The position numbers were made by a program, and so were the translations under genes. This document shows positions 18,280-26,836 of a stretch of 64,000 nucleotides of DNA, piece by piece (position 1 is the stretch's first letter; the number at the start of each line of letters is the position of its first letter). Source of the DNA: Sphingomonas montana (GTDB taxonomy: Bacteria; Pseudomonadota; Alphaproteobacteria; Sphingomonadales; Sphingomonadaceae); assembly GCF_001956315.1 (NCBI RefSeq), contig NZ_MOLY01000046.1, positions 186,001 to 250,000 on the forward strand, written 5' to 3'. The notes beneath the pieces are model-generated. The model worked only from the letters and a program-made list of their open reading frames with translations. It had not been told where the DNA came from and did not search any database.

Positions 18280-19038
18280 ATGACCCATGCCGAGACGGTG
18301 ATGCCGCCGACCCCCGACCCGATCCTGATCGAGGATCTGATGCTGGCCTATGGCGCGCAGCGCGTGCTGGACGGCCTGTCGTTGCGCGTGCCGGCGGGCA
18401 GCATCACCGCGCTGCTGGGCGGCAACGGTGCCGGCAAATCGACCACGCTTTCGGCATTGCTGGGCTTTACCCGTACGCAATCGGGGACGATCGCGGTATG
18501 CGGGATCGATCCGGCGGCGGATCCCGACGGCGCCCGGCGGCGCATCGCGTACCTGCCCGAGAATGTCGCGCTGTACGAGCATCTGACCGCGGTCGAGAAT
18601 GCCGATTATCTGCTGGCGCTGTCCGGTGAACGGCAAGGCCGCGGTGCGATCACGGACGCGCTGGCCGCGGCAGGCTTGCAGGAACGGGCTTGGGACCAGC
18701 GGTTGGGCGGCTTTTCCAAGGGCATGCGGCAGAAGGTCGCGATCGCGGTCGCGCTGCTGCGCCGGGTGCCGGTGCTGCTGCTCGACGAACCGACATCGGG
18801 CCTCGATCCGCGCGCGACCGCGGATTTCAACGGGTTGCTGGTGCAGGTCCGCGCGCGGGGGACCGCGGTGCTGATGGTGACGCATGATCTGCTGTCCGCC
18901 GCCGACGTCGCCGACCGGATCGCGTTCCTCGAGGCCGGGCGCGTCGCGCACGAAGTGAAGGCGAGCGGGCCGGACCGGTTCGACGTGCGGGCGCTCCATG
19001 CGCGTTTCCAGACCGGCAGCGCACGGATCCCGGCATGA
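18280..19038 (+). CDS. ABC transporter ATP-binding protein
   Basis: The ATPase of an ABC-2-type transporter, about 252 residues. Walker A is GGNGAGKST at 47-55, the signature GGFSKGMRQK comes near 147, Walker B VLLLDEPTSGLDP near 169, and the H-loop THD near 200. The sequence style (LTAVENADYLLALSG) is near NosF and GldA-type exporters. The start may be 18280 or the in-frame ATG at 18301; neither has a strong ribosome site. Its stop overlaps the first permease start (ATGA), and the two permease genes follow, so one operon of three is likely. Confidence 0.9.
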   Translation: MTHAETVMPPTPDPILIEDLMLAYGAQRVLDGLSLRVPAGSITALLGGNGAGKSTTLSALLGFTRTQSGTIAVCGIDPAADPDGARRRIAYLPENVALYEHLTAVENADYLLALSGERQGRGAITDALAAAGLQERAWDQRLGGFSKGMRQKVAIAVALLRRVPVLLLDEPTSGLDPRATADFNGLLVQVRARGTAVLMVTHDLLSAADVADRIAFLEAGRVAHEVKASGPDRFDVRALHARFQTGSARIPA

Positions 19039-20471
19039 GCGTCGTCCGCCTGATCGCGCGCGACGAATTGCGGCTGATGGCGCGAAACCGCGTCGCGGTC
19101 ATCGCCTTCGTGCTCCTGATTCTGCTGACCCTGGTCGCAGCGGCGAGTGCCTGGACGCATCAGCGCGGCATCGCCACGCTGCGGGCGCGCCACGCCCACG
19201 CCGCCGAGGCCGCGTTCAAGGGGCAGCCGGACCGGCATCCGCACCGCATGGTGCATTATGGCACGTTCATCTTCCGTCCGCTCGGCCCGCTCGCCGCGTT
19301 CGATCCGGGTGTGGATGCGTTCACCGGCAACAGCATGTTCCTGGAGGGACATCGGCAGAACAGCGCGAATTTCGGGGATGTCCGGCAAAGCTCGCTGCTC
19401 GTCCGCTTCGGCCAGCTGACGCCCGCCTTCGTGCTGCAGGTCGTCGCGCCGCTGATGCTGATCTTCCTGGGTTATGGGGCGCTCGCCCGCGAGACGGAAC
19501 GTGGCACGCTGCGGCTGCTGATGTTGCAGGGCACCAGCCGTGGGCAGGTCGTCGGCGGCAAGCTGCTGGCGTTGGGCACGGTGGCGCTGCTCGGCGGGTT
19601 GCCCGCGATGATCGGGCTGGTCGCGATCGCTGCCGAACCCGGGGCGCTTGCCGTGCCGATGCTGGTCATCGCGCTTGGCTATGCGGCGTATCTCGCGCTC
19701 TGGGCGGTGCTGATCCTGCTCGTTTCCGCGCTGGTCGGCCGCACCCGCGACGCGCTGCTCGCGCTCGTCGCCCTGTGGGCGGTGACGGTGGTGCTGCTGC
19801 CACGTGTCGCGCCCGACCTGGCCGGTGCCGCGGTCCCGCTGCGTAACCGGCTCCAGACCGAGGTAGCGGTCGCGCGCGACCTGCGGACGATGGGCGACAG
19901 CCACAACCCCGACGATCCGCACTTCGCCCGTTTCAAGCAGGCGGTGCTGGACCGCTACGGCGTGGCAACGGTCGAACAGCTGCCGATCAACTACAAGGGT
20001 ATCGTCGCGATCGAGGGGGAGCGGCTGACCGCATCGCTGTACGACCGCCATGCGAAGGCGAGCTACGCGGCGCAGGCCCGCCAGATCGGGCTGGTCGATC
20101 GGGTCGGGTTGCTGAGCCCGGCCATCGCGCTGCGATCGCTGTCGATGGCGGCCGCCGGGACCGGTTTTGCCGGGCACCGCCGTTTCCTGGAACAGGCCGA
20201 GGCGTATCGCTATGCCCTGGTCCAGCGGCTGAACCGGATGCAGATGGAGGCCGTCAGCTATGCCGACGATGGCGCGACCGATGCCGGTGCGGACCGGCGC
20301 AAGCGCGTCGCCGCGCACAACTGGCAGGCCGTGCCCGATTTCCGCTTCGTTGGACCGGACGGCCATGCGCTCGCCGGCGATGCGCTGCCCGGACTGGCGG
20401 TCGTTCTCGGCTGGCTGGCGGGCGCCTCGGGCCTGCTGGCGCTGGCGACCCGTCGTCTGGGTGCGCGGTGA
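19035..20471 (+). CDS. ABC-2 permease, DUF3526 type (first)
   Basis: A 478-residue inner-membrane subunit. The N-terminal helix (about 22-40) is followed by a long periplasmic segment (about 45-135), then a bundle of helices near 135-160, 178-215 and 220-250 with the ABC-2 block YGALARETERGTLRLLMLQGTSR. A second extracytoplasmic stretch (about 265-430) and a final helix end the protein. The DUF3526 layout, with large loops between the first and last helices, is shared with the next gene. Overlaps at both ends (ATGA, TGATG) show it belongs to the ABC operon. Substrate unknown. Confidence 0.82.
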   Translation: MSVVRLIARDELRLMARNRVAVIAFVLLILLTLVAAASAWTHQRGIATLRARHAHAAEAAFKGQPDRHPHRMVHYGTFIFRPLGPLAAFDPGVDAFTGNSMFLEGHRQNSANFGDVRQSSLLVRFGQLTPAFVLQVVAPLMLIFLGYGALARETERGTLRLLMLQGTSRGQVVGGKLLALGTVALLGGLPAMIGLVAIAAEPGALAVPMLVIALGYAAYLALWAVLILLVSALVGRTRDALLALVALWAVTVVLLPRVAPDLAGAAVPLRNRLQTEVAVARDLRTMGDSHNPDDPHFARFKQAVLDRYGVATVEQLPINYKGIVAIEGERLTASLYDRHAKASYAAQARQIGLVDRVGLLSPAIALRSLSMAAAGTGFAGHRRFLEQAEAYRYALVQRLNRMQMEAVSYADDGATDAGADRRKRVAAHNWQAVPDFRFVGPDGHALAGDALPGLAVVLGWLAGASGLLALATRRLGAR

Positions 20472-21733
20472 TGCGGTTGTTTCGCCATGAATTCCGGCTG
20501 CTCCTGCGCCAGCGGCTGACGGTCGGCGCGCTCGCCCTGCTGGCACTGCTCACCGTTGCCGCCCTCGCGACCGGCATGGCCGAGATCGCCCGCCAGCGCG
20601 GCGCGATCGCCGCGATCCCGGCGGCGCAGGCGGAGGATATCGGCGCCGTCGCCGAGTATGTCGATCGGACCAAGGACGCCGGCAGCGCCGCCTATTACAG
20701 CTTCCATCCGACGTGGGACGCGCCCGCGCCGCTCGCTTTCGCCGCGCTGGGCATGCGCGATGTCGCGCCCTTCATCGTCCGCGTCCGCGCGCTGGGGATC
20801 GAGGCGCAAATCTATGATGGCGACATGTTCAATCCCGAACTCGCGCTGCCGGGTCGGTTCGATTTCGCGTTCGTGCTGGTCTTCCTAGCACCGCTGTTCG
20901 TGATCGCGCTGTTCCACGACCTCGTTTCCGCCGAACGCGAGGCGGGGCGGCAGCGGATGCTGGAGGCACTGCCGAACGGCGGGCGGGCATTGTGGCGGCG
21001 CAGGACGGTGCTGCGCCTGCTGTTGCTGTGGGCGGTCATCGGCGTGCCGTTCGCCGTCGCCGCGGCGATGGCCGGCGTCGCGTTCGGGCAGGTGCTGATC
21101 GTGGTCGGGTTGGTCGCGGCGTATCTGTTCTTCTGGGTGGCGCTCGCGGCGCTCGTCGGTCGGCTGCGCTGGAGTTCGGTCGCAAACGCCGCGACGCTGG
21201 CGGCGGCGTGGCTCGTGCTGGTGCTGATCGTGCCGACGCTGGGCAATGTCGCGATCAACGGCGCGATCCCGGTCAACCAGGGGGCAGAGATCGCGATGGC
21301 GCAGCGGGAGGCGGTGAACGGCGCGTGGGACGTGCCGCGCGATGCCACGATGCGGCGCTTCTACGCCCGGCATCCGATATGGGCGGATTCAGCCCCGCTC
21401 GGCCCGGCGTTCCACTATAAATGGTATCTCGCCTTCCATCAGAATGGGGACGAGAGCGTCGCGGATGCGGTCCGGGCCTATCGCGACGGACTCGATCGTC
21501 GCGATGCGGGTGGCCGTGCGCTCAGCCGGCTGCTGCCGCCGATCGGCGTGCAGGCATTGCTGATGCGGATGGCGCGCACCGATCTGCGTGCGCAACTGGC
21601 CTATCAGGACCGCATCCGTGCGTATCACGAACGACTGCGGTCCTTCTATTACGGCTATCTGTTCCGCGACCGGCCGTTCGGGAAGGCCGATTTCGATCGC
21701 GCGCCGCGCTTCGCGGATACGCCCGGCGGCTGA
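20471..21733 (+). CDS. ABC-2 permease, DUF3526 type (second)
   Basis: A 420-residue paralogue of the preceding permease. It has the same plan: a first helix (about 15-35), a large external loop, helices near 138-160, 178-205, 210-230 and 240-260 with SAEREAGRQRMLEALP as the ABC-2 block, and a long C-terminal loop (about 270-400). The last helix seen in the first permease is not obvious here, so the pair may form an asymmetric heterodimer. Start chosen at ATG 20471, overlapping the previous stop by one base; GTG at 20468 is also possible. Confidence 0.8.
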   Translation: MRLFRHEFRLLLRQRLTVGALALLALLTVAALATGMAEIARQRGAIAAIPAAQAEDIGAVAEYVDRTKDAGSAAYYSFHPTWDAPAPLAFAALGMRDVAPFIVRVRALGIEAQIYDGDMFNPELALPGRFDFAFVLVFLAPLFVIALFHDLVSAEREAGRQRMLEALPNGGRALWRRRTVLRLLLLWAVIGVPFAVAAAMAGVAFGQVLIVVGLVAAYLFFWVALAALVGRLRWSSVANAATLAAAWLVLVLIVPTLGNVAINGAIPVNQGAEIAMAQREAVNGAWDVPRDATMRRFYARHPIWADSAPLGPAFHYKWYLAFHQNGDESVADAVRAYRDGLDRRDAGGRALSRLLPPIGVQALLMRMARTDLRAQLAYQDRIRAYHERLRSFYYGYLFRDRPFGKADFDRAPRFADTPGG

Positions 21734-21774
21734 TGATGAAGGGAAGATAAAACGCGGGCATCCGCGGTGGGGGC

Positions 21775-21850
21775 TGGTGGAGCTGAGCGGAATCGAACCG
21801 CTGGCCTCTGCAGTGCGATTGCAGCGCTCTCCCATCTGAGCTACAGCCCC
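21775..21850 (-). tRNA. tRNA-Ala (anticodon CGC)
   Basis: The minus strand folds as a full 76-base cloverleaf with encoded CCA. The acceptor stem GGGGCTG/CAGCTCC has the G3:U70 wobble pair, the identity element of alanine tRNAs. The anticodon stem TGCA...TGCA encloses the loop ATCGCAC, giving anticodon CGC for GCG codons. The T-loop GGTTCGATTCC is standard. It lies alone between the ABC operon and a reductase gene. Confidence 0.97.
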
Positions 21851-22003
21851 AGACCCGTAGGCGCAGTCTGTAACGACCGCGCCGGGGACTGGCAACGGGC
21901 CGAATCATTTTTCGTCAGTGGCGGCGGCGCCGTTCGTCACGCTCTGCTTTACGTGCGCGTAAGGGAGGCCTAGGTCCGTCCGATCACTTCGAGAGGATAT
22001 GAC

Positions 22004-22996
22004 ATGGCTCGCGCCTGGACCCTGACGTCGCGCCCGAACGGCATGCCTGCCGCCGGCAATTTCGCGCTGATCGACCTGAGCCTGCCCACGGTGGAAGACG
22101 GGATGATCCGCGTCCGCAACCGGTGGCTGTCGGTCGATCCCTATATGCGCGGGCGGATGAACGACACGAAAAGCTATGTCCCGCCGTTCGCGATCGGGGA
22201 ACCGATGCAGGGCGGCGCGGTGGGCGAGATCGTGGAGAGCCGCGCGGACGGGTTCGCGGTCGGCGACCATGTCGTCCACATGGCCGGATGGCGCGACGAG
22301 GCCGTGCTGCCCGCCGCCGCGGTGCAGAAGATCCCGGCCGGCGATATCCCCGTCCAGCGGTATCTGGGGCATCTGGGCATGCCGGGGATGACCGCATGGT
22401 TCGGGCTGCTGTCCGTGGCGGAAGCGAAGCCCGGCGAAACGGTGTTGGTGTCTGCGGCGGCCGGTGCGGTCGGATCGGCGGTGGTGCAGATCGCCAAGGC
22501 CAAGGGCATGACGGTCGTCGGTTCGGCGGGTGGCGCGGCGAAGGTGGCCTTCGTTGAATCGCTCGGGGCGGATGCGGCGATCGACTACAAGTCGGACGGG
22601 TCGCTGGTGGAGAAGCTGAAGGTGGCCGCACCGAACGGGATCGACGTCTATTTCGACAATGTCGGGGGCGGGCATCTCGATGCCGCGCTGGCGACGGCGC
22701 GCGACGGTGCGCGGTTCGCGATGTGCGGCATGATCGAGGGCTATAACGGCGCGGACCCGGTGCAGTTGCGCTACCTGATGCGGATCGTGGCGGCGCGGAT
22801 CCGGCTGCGCGGCTTTATCGTCAGCGACTTCCAGGCGGAAGCCGACACGTTCCTGCGCGAGATGGGCGCATTGGTACAGGCGGGCAAGATCCGGAGCGAG
22901 GAGACCGTGCATGACGGTCTTGAAGCGACGCCGGAGGCGTTCATGGCGCTGTTTTCGGGCGGGAACAGCGGGAAGATGCTGGTGCGGGTGGCGTAG
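22004..22996 (+). CDS. NADPH-dependent double-bond reductase (MDR family)
   Basis: A 330-residue medium-chain reductase of the leukotriene B4 dehydrogenase/CurA group, which reduces alpha,beta-unsaturated ketones without zinc. RWLSVDPYMRGRMND near 42-55 and QGGAVGEIVESRADGF near 70 mark the family. The Rossmann nucleotide site is LVSAAAGAVGSAVVQIAKAKG near 150-170, and IDVYFDNVGGGHLDAAL near 214 is also typical. The start follows GAGAGGA. No operon partner is present. The natural substrate is unknown; detoxification of reactive enones or quinones is usual for the group. Confidence 0.88.
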   Translation: MARAWTLTSRPNGMPAAGNFALIDLSLPTVEDGMIRVRNRWLSVDPYMRGRMNDTKSYVPPFAIGEPMQGGAVGEIVESRADGFAVGDHVVHMAGWRDEAVLPAAAVQKIPAGDIPVQRYLGHLGMPGMTAWFGLLSVAEAKPGETVLVSAAAGAVGSAVVQIAKAKGMTVVGSAGGAAKVAFVESLGADAAIDYKSDGSLVEKLKVAAPNGIDVYFDNVGGGHLDAALATARDGARFAMCGMIEGYNGADPVQLRYLMRIVAARIRLRGFIVSDFQAEADTFLREMGALVQAGKIRSEETVHDGLEATPEAFMALFSGGNSGKMLVRVA

Positions 22997-23019
22997 GGCG
23001 TCGACTTAGGGGCGATTAC

Positions 23020-23090
23020 CCCGGACTTGATCCCGGATCCCGCTGTCCTCCGGCAGAAGGGAAGAAGCGGGATCCCGGATCAAGTCCGGG
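23020..23090. repeat. Extragenic palindrome (CCCGGACTTGATCC type), likely two-way terminator
   Basis: Two 24-base arms (23020-23043 and 23067-23090) differ at one position as reverse complements, with 23 bases between. The ends carry the repeated word CCCGGACTTGATCC / GATCAAGTCCGGGATGACGG also seen near 9833-9848 and 43944-44015. It lies between the convergent reductase and YpfJ genes and could terminate both. Confidence 0.75.
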
Positions 23091-23114
23091 ATGACGGCGA
23101 TTAAGGGCGGTGCT

Positions 23115-24002
23115 TCAGGCGAAGGTGTCGCACTGCGCCGGGTCGCCGCTCTTCAGGCCGCGTTCCAGCCACTGTTTGCGTTGCGCGGCGCTGCCATGGG
23201 TGAAGCTTTCGGGGCGGGCACGGTCGCCCTGCAACGTGTCGTCGCCGATCGCGGCCGCGGCGGTCAGCCCTTCCTGCACATCGCCCGGCGACATGATGCC
23301 CGGGTTGCGGGCGGCCCAGACGCCGGCGTAGCAGTCCGCCTGAAGCTCGACCTTGACCTGCACCGCGTTGCCGGCGGTTTCGGACGTCGCCTGCTGCGCC
23401 TGACGCGCCTGCGCCAGCGTGCCTTCCAGGTCCTGGACATGGTGGCCGACCTCATGCGCGATGACATAGGCCTGCGCAAAATCGCCGGGTGCGCCGAACT
23501 TCTGCTGAAGCTCGGTGTAGAAGGCGGTGTCGAGGTAGATCTTCTTGTCGGTCGGGCAGTAGAACGGACCCATTGCCGACTGCGCCTGGCCGCAACCGGA
23601 GTTGCCGGAGCGGTCGTAGAAGCTGAGGCCGGCCGGGGTGTATTGCCGGTTGCGTTCCGCGAACAGCTTGGCCCAGGTGTCTTCGGTGCTGGCGAGAACC
23701 TGGCAGGAGAATTTCTGGGCGGCATCGGCAGAGCAGGCCTCGGCCGCATTGGTGGTGGCCCCGGTGCGCGGTCCGCTGGACGTCGCGCCGCCGCCGAGCA
23801 TGGACAGCGGGTTCATGCCGAGCAGCATCGCGCCGATCGCCAGTACGACGATGCCGCCGATGCCGAAGCGGCTGGCCACGATGCCGAACAGCAGGCCGAA
23901 GATGCCGCCCCCGCCACCGCCGCCGCCAAAACCCCCGCCGCCGCCATTGCCGGACCCCTGGTCTTCGACATTGTCGCTGGTCCGATAATCGTCGAGCCGC
24001 AT
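23115..24002 (-). CDS. ypfJ: Neutral zinc metallopeptidase, YpfJ family
   Basis: A membrane-anchored putative metalloprotease, 295 residues. The start at 24002 follows AAAGGGG; longer frames are rejected. A Gly-rich stretch (about 17-33) leads to one membrane helix (about 35-62). The zinc motif is AHEVGHH at 182-188 with His183 and His187, and Glu184 as the catalytic base; VELQADCYAGVWA near 220 supplies the third ligand (Glu in the ELQAD block). Four or more Cys in the external domain may form disulfides. The family is conserved but its substrate is unknown. Confidence 0.88.
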   Translation of the reverse strand: MRLDDYRTSDNVEDQGSGNGGGGGFGGGGGGGGIFGLLFGIVASRFGIGGIVVLAIGAMLLGMNPLSMLGGGATSSGPRTGATTNAAEACSADAAQKFSCQVLASTEDTWAKLFAERNRQYTPAGLSFYDRSGNSGCGQAQSAMGPFYCPTDKKIYLDTAFYTELQQKFGAPGDFAQAYVIAHEVGHHVQDLEGTLAQARQAQQATSETAGNAVQVKVELQADCYAGVWAARNPGIMSPGDVQEGLTAAAAIGDDTLQGDRARPESFTHGSAAQRKQWLERGLKSGDPAQCDTFA

Positions 24003-24197
24003 GATGAAACCCCTTTCGCTGCCGTTACAATGTCCGGCATCGCAAACCGGTTGCATCCCATGGCGGGTGAATGCGTTGCAGGGATCGTACCGCAGCGGCG
24101 TCCCGCTTGTGGCGCGCGTCAAGCCGGATTAGTCATGCGCGTTCACGGCGCATGCCCGTTTGCGGGCCGCCTATCCTGTACAAGGAAACATCATCCG

Positions 24198-26834
24198 ATG
24201 CCATCGATCGCCCGGCTGTCCGTCCTGCTTCTCGCCTCCGCCACGCTGATCGGGGCCGCGCCCGCGCCGGTGCGGCCCGTGCCGGCAGTGAACGGGCAGC
24301 AGCCGGGGCGACTGCCGCCCGGCGTCACGCCGGTGCATTACGACATCATGGTCGAACCCGACGCGCAGAAGCTGGTGTTCAGCGGCAGCGAGACCGTGAC
24401 GATCGCGGTCGCGCGCCCGACCACGCGGATCGTGCTGAACGCCGCGGACCTGGCGGTGGGCTATGCCAAGCTGGACAACAGCCTGACCCCGACCAAGCTG
24501 GCGCTGGATGCCGCGGCGCAGACGCTGACGCTGGATTTCGCCAGCCCGATCGCCGCCGGTACGCACCGGCTGGCGATGAGTTTTTCCGGCAAGATCAACG
24601 AGAGCGCGGCCGGCATGTTCGCGGTCGATTATCAGGACGGCAATGCGCCCAAGCGGATGGTCGTGACACAGTTCGAACCGGCCGACGCGCGCCGCTTCGC
24701 GCCGATGTGGGACGAGCCGGGTGCCAAGGCGACATTCAGCCTGACCGCGGTGACGCCGAAGGGACAGTCGAGTTTCTCCAACATGCCGATCACGACGCAG
24801 GCCAGGCGCGCCGACGGCAAGACGGTGGTGACGTTCGCCAAGAGCCCGAAGATGTCGAGCTACCTGCTGTTCCTGGGACAGGGGGAAATCGAGCGGAAGG
24901 CGCGGATGGTAGGCAACACCGAAGTGGGCGTCATCACGCGCAAGAGCGCGCTGGCGCAGGCGGACTATGCGCTGGATGCCGCGGCGCGCATCCTGCCTTA
25001 TTACAACGACTATTTCGGCGTGCCCTATCCGTTGCCCAAGATGGACATGATCGCGGCGCCGGGTTCCAGCCAGTTCTTTTCCGCGATGGAGAATTGGGGT
25101 GCGATCCTGTATTTCGACCGGGCGGTCCTGCTCGACCCGAAGCTGTCGACCGAGACGCAGCGGCAGGACATCTTCAACGTGGTCGCGCATGAAATGGCGC
25201 ACCAGTGGTTCGGCGACCTCGTCACCATGCAGTGGTGGGACGATCTGTGGCTTAACGAAGGTTTCGCATCCTGGATGGCGGCCAAGGTTACGGGCGACCT
25301 GAACCCCGACTGGAACGTGCCGGCACAGGATGTGGCCGGTGCGCGACAATCCGCGTTTGCGGTGGATGCGCGCGCGTCGACTCACCCGATCGTGCAGAAG
25401 ATCGGGACGGTGGACGAGGTGAGCCAGGCGTTCGACACGATCACGTACCAGAAGGGGCAGGCGGTGATCCGCATGCTGGAGGGTGCTGTCGGGGCCGATC
25501 CGTTCCGCAATGGCGTGCGCGCCTATATGGCGAAGCATCAATATGGGAACACGGTGACCGACGACCTGTGGCGCGCGGTGTCCGCGTCCGCCGGGCGGCC
25601 GGTCAAGCCGTTCATGGACAGTTTCACGCTGCAGGGCGGCGTGCCGCTGATCCGTGGGACGGAGCCGGTCTGTTCGGGCGGCCGGACCCGGATCGGGCTG
25701 AGCCAGGGGCGGTTCGGACTGGATGCGGCCTCCAAGGTGCAGCAGCGCTGGATCGTGCCGGTCGAGATGACGACGGGCGGGGTCGCGACCAGCGCGATGA
25801 TCAGCGGTGCCGCGCGGCAGCCGGCGACGGCGGCCGGGTGTGGCCCGCTGGTCATCAACCCGCGCCAGCAGGGCTATTACCGCACCTTGCCCGCGCCCGG
25901 TCATTTCGAGGCGCTGTCGCGCGGTTTCGCGCGACTTGCGCTGACCGATCAGCTGGGTCTGATGGGCGACAGCGTCGCGCTGGCCAATGGCGGTTACGCG
26001 CCGCTCGGCCGCTACCTGACGCTGGTCGACCGGATCCCGCAGGGCGCATCGCCGATCGTGTGGGATCTGGCGGCGACGCAGCTGGGTTCGCTGGATGCAT
26101 TGCTCGATGGCGATCCGGCGCAGGCGGCCTATCGCACGCGGGCGCGCGGCCTGCTGGCGCCGCAGTTCCGGCGGGTCGGTTTCGCCGCACGGGCGGGTGA
26201 ATCGCCGTCGGACAGCATCCTGCGCGAAACGCTGATCCAGGTGCTGGGCGGCATGGGCGATCCGGACGTCGTGGCGGGCGCGCGCAAGCTGGTGGCCGGC
26301 GGGCTGGACGATATTCCGGGCGCGGTGCGCGAGCCGGTGACGAGCGTATTCCTGTCCAACGCGACCGCGCAGCAGTGGGACGCGATGCGGAAACTGGCGG
26401 CTGCATCGAAGGACGCCGGCGTGCGGCGCAGCCTGTATTCGCGGCTGGGCAATGTCGCCGATCCGGCGCTGGCGCAGCGCGCGCTCGACCTGGCGCTGAC
26501 CAACGAGGCGACGGTGCCGGACCGGGCGAACCTGATCCGCGGGGCGGCACAGGCGCATCCCGGCATGACGTTCGACTGGGCGGCGGCACACAAGGATCAG
26601 GTGAACGCGCTGGTCGAGGCCAGTTCGCGGCCGCGCTACATTGTCGGGCTGGCCGCGCAGGCGTCCGACCCGGCGGTCGCAACGCGGGTCGCAAGCTATG
26701 CGCAGGCCAATCTGCCGCCCGCGTCGCGGCAGGGGGCGGACACGACCGTGTCGCAGATCCGGTATCGCGCGGGGCTGAAGGCGATGCAGCGTGCGCCGCT
26801 GGCGGCATGGGCGCAGTCGGCGGCGGCGCGCTGA
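24198..26834 (+). CDS. M1-family aminopeptidase, secreted
   Basis: Zinc aminopeptidase acting outside the cytoplasm. The start at 24198 gives a clear signal peptide ending near IGAAPAPVRP. The 878 residues hold the M1 layout: an N-terminal beta-saddle (about 45-230), the exopeptidase motif SAMENWGA near 296-303 (a GAMEN variant with Ser in place of Gly), the zinc motif VAHEMAHQWFGD near 330-341 with the third ligand in LWLNEGFASW near 352, then a small beta domain and a helical ERAP1-like C-terminal region (about 530-870). Peptide scavenging is the likely use. The patatin gene follows closely. Confidence 0.92.
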   Translation: MPSIARLSVLLLASATLIGAAPAPVRPVPAVNGQQPGRLPPGVTPVHYDIMVEPDAQKLVFSGSETVTIAVARPTTRIVLNAADLAVGYAKLDNSLTPTKLALDAAAQTLTLDFASPIAAGTHRLAMSFSGKINESAAGMFAVDYQDGNAPKRMVVTQFEPADARRFAPMWDEPGAKATFSLTAVTPKGQSSFSNMPITTQARRADGKTVVTFAKSPKMSSYLLFLGQGEIERKARMVGNTEVGVITRKSALAQADYALDAAARILPYYNDYFGVPYPLPKMDMIAAPGSSQFFSAMENWGAILYFDRAVLLDPKLSTETQRQDIFNVVAHEMAHQWFGDLVTMQWWDDLWLNEGFASWMAAKVTGDLNPDWNVPAQDVAGARQSAFAVDARASTHPIVQKIGTVDEVSQAFDTITYQKGQAVIRMLEGAVGADPFRNGVRAYMAKHQYGNTVTDDLWRAVSASAGRPVKPFMDSFTLQGGVPLIRGTEPVCSGGRTRIGLSQGRFGLDAASKVQQRWIVPVEMTTGGVATSAMISGAARQPATAAGCGPLVINPRQQGYYRTLPAPGHFEALSRGFARLALTDQLGLMGDSVALANGGYAPLGRYLTLVDRIPQGASPIVWDLAATQLGSLDALLDGDPAQAAYRTRARGLLAPQFRRVGFAARAGESPSDSILRETLIQVLGGMGDPDVVAGARKLVAGGLDDIPGAVREPVTSVFLSNATAQQWDAMRKLAAASKDAGVRRSLYSRLGNVADPALAQRALDLALTNEATVPDRANLIRGAAQAHPGMTFDWAAAHKDQVNALVEASSRPRYIVGLAAQASDPAVATRVASYAQANLPPASRQGADTTVSQIRYRAGLKAMQRAPLAAWAQSAAAR

Positions 26835-26836
26835 CC

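Noticed and set aside
16044-18629. Long open frame of about 860 codons on the plus strand, opposite the TonB receptor
   Set aside because: High-GC genes leave long open frames on the other strand. The minus frame has a signal peptide, plug, barrel and terminal Phe; the plus frame has none and is full of Arg, Gly and Ala.
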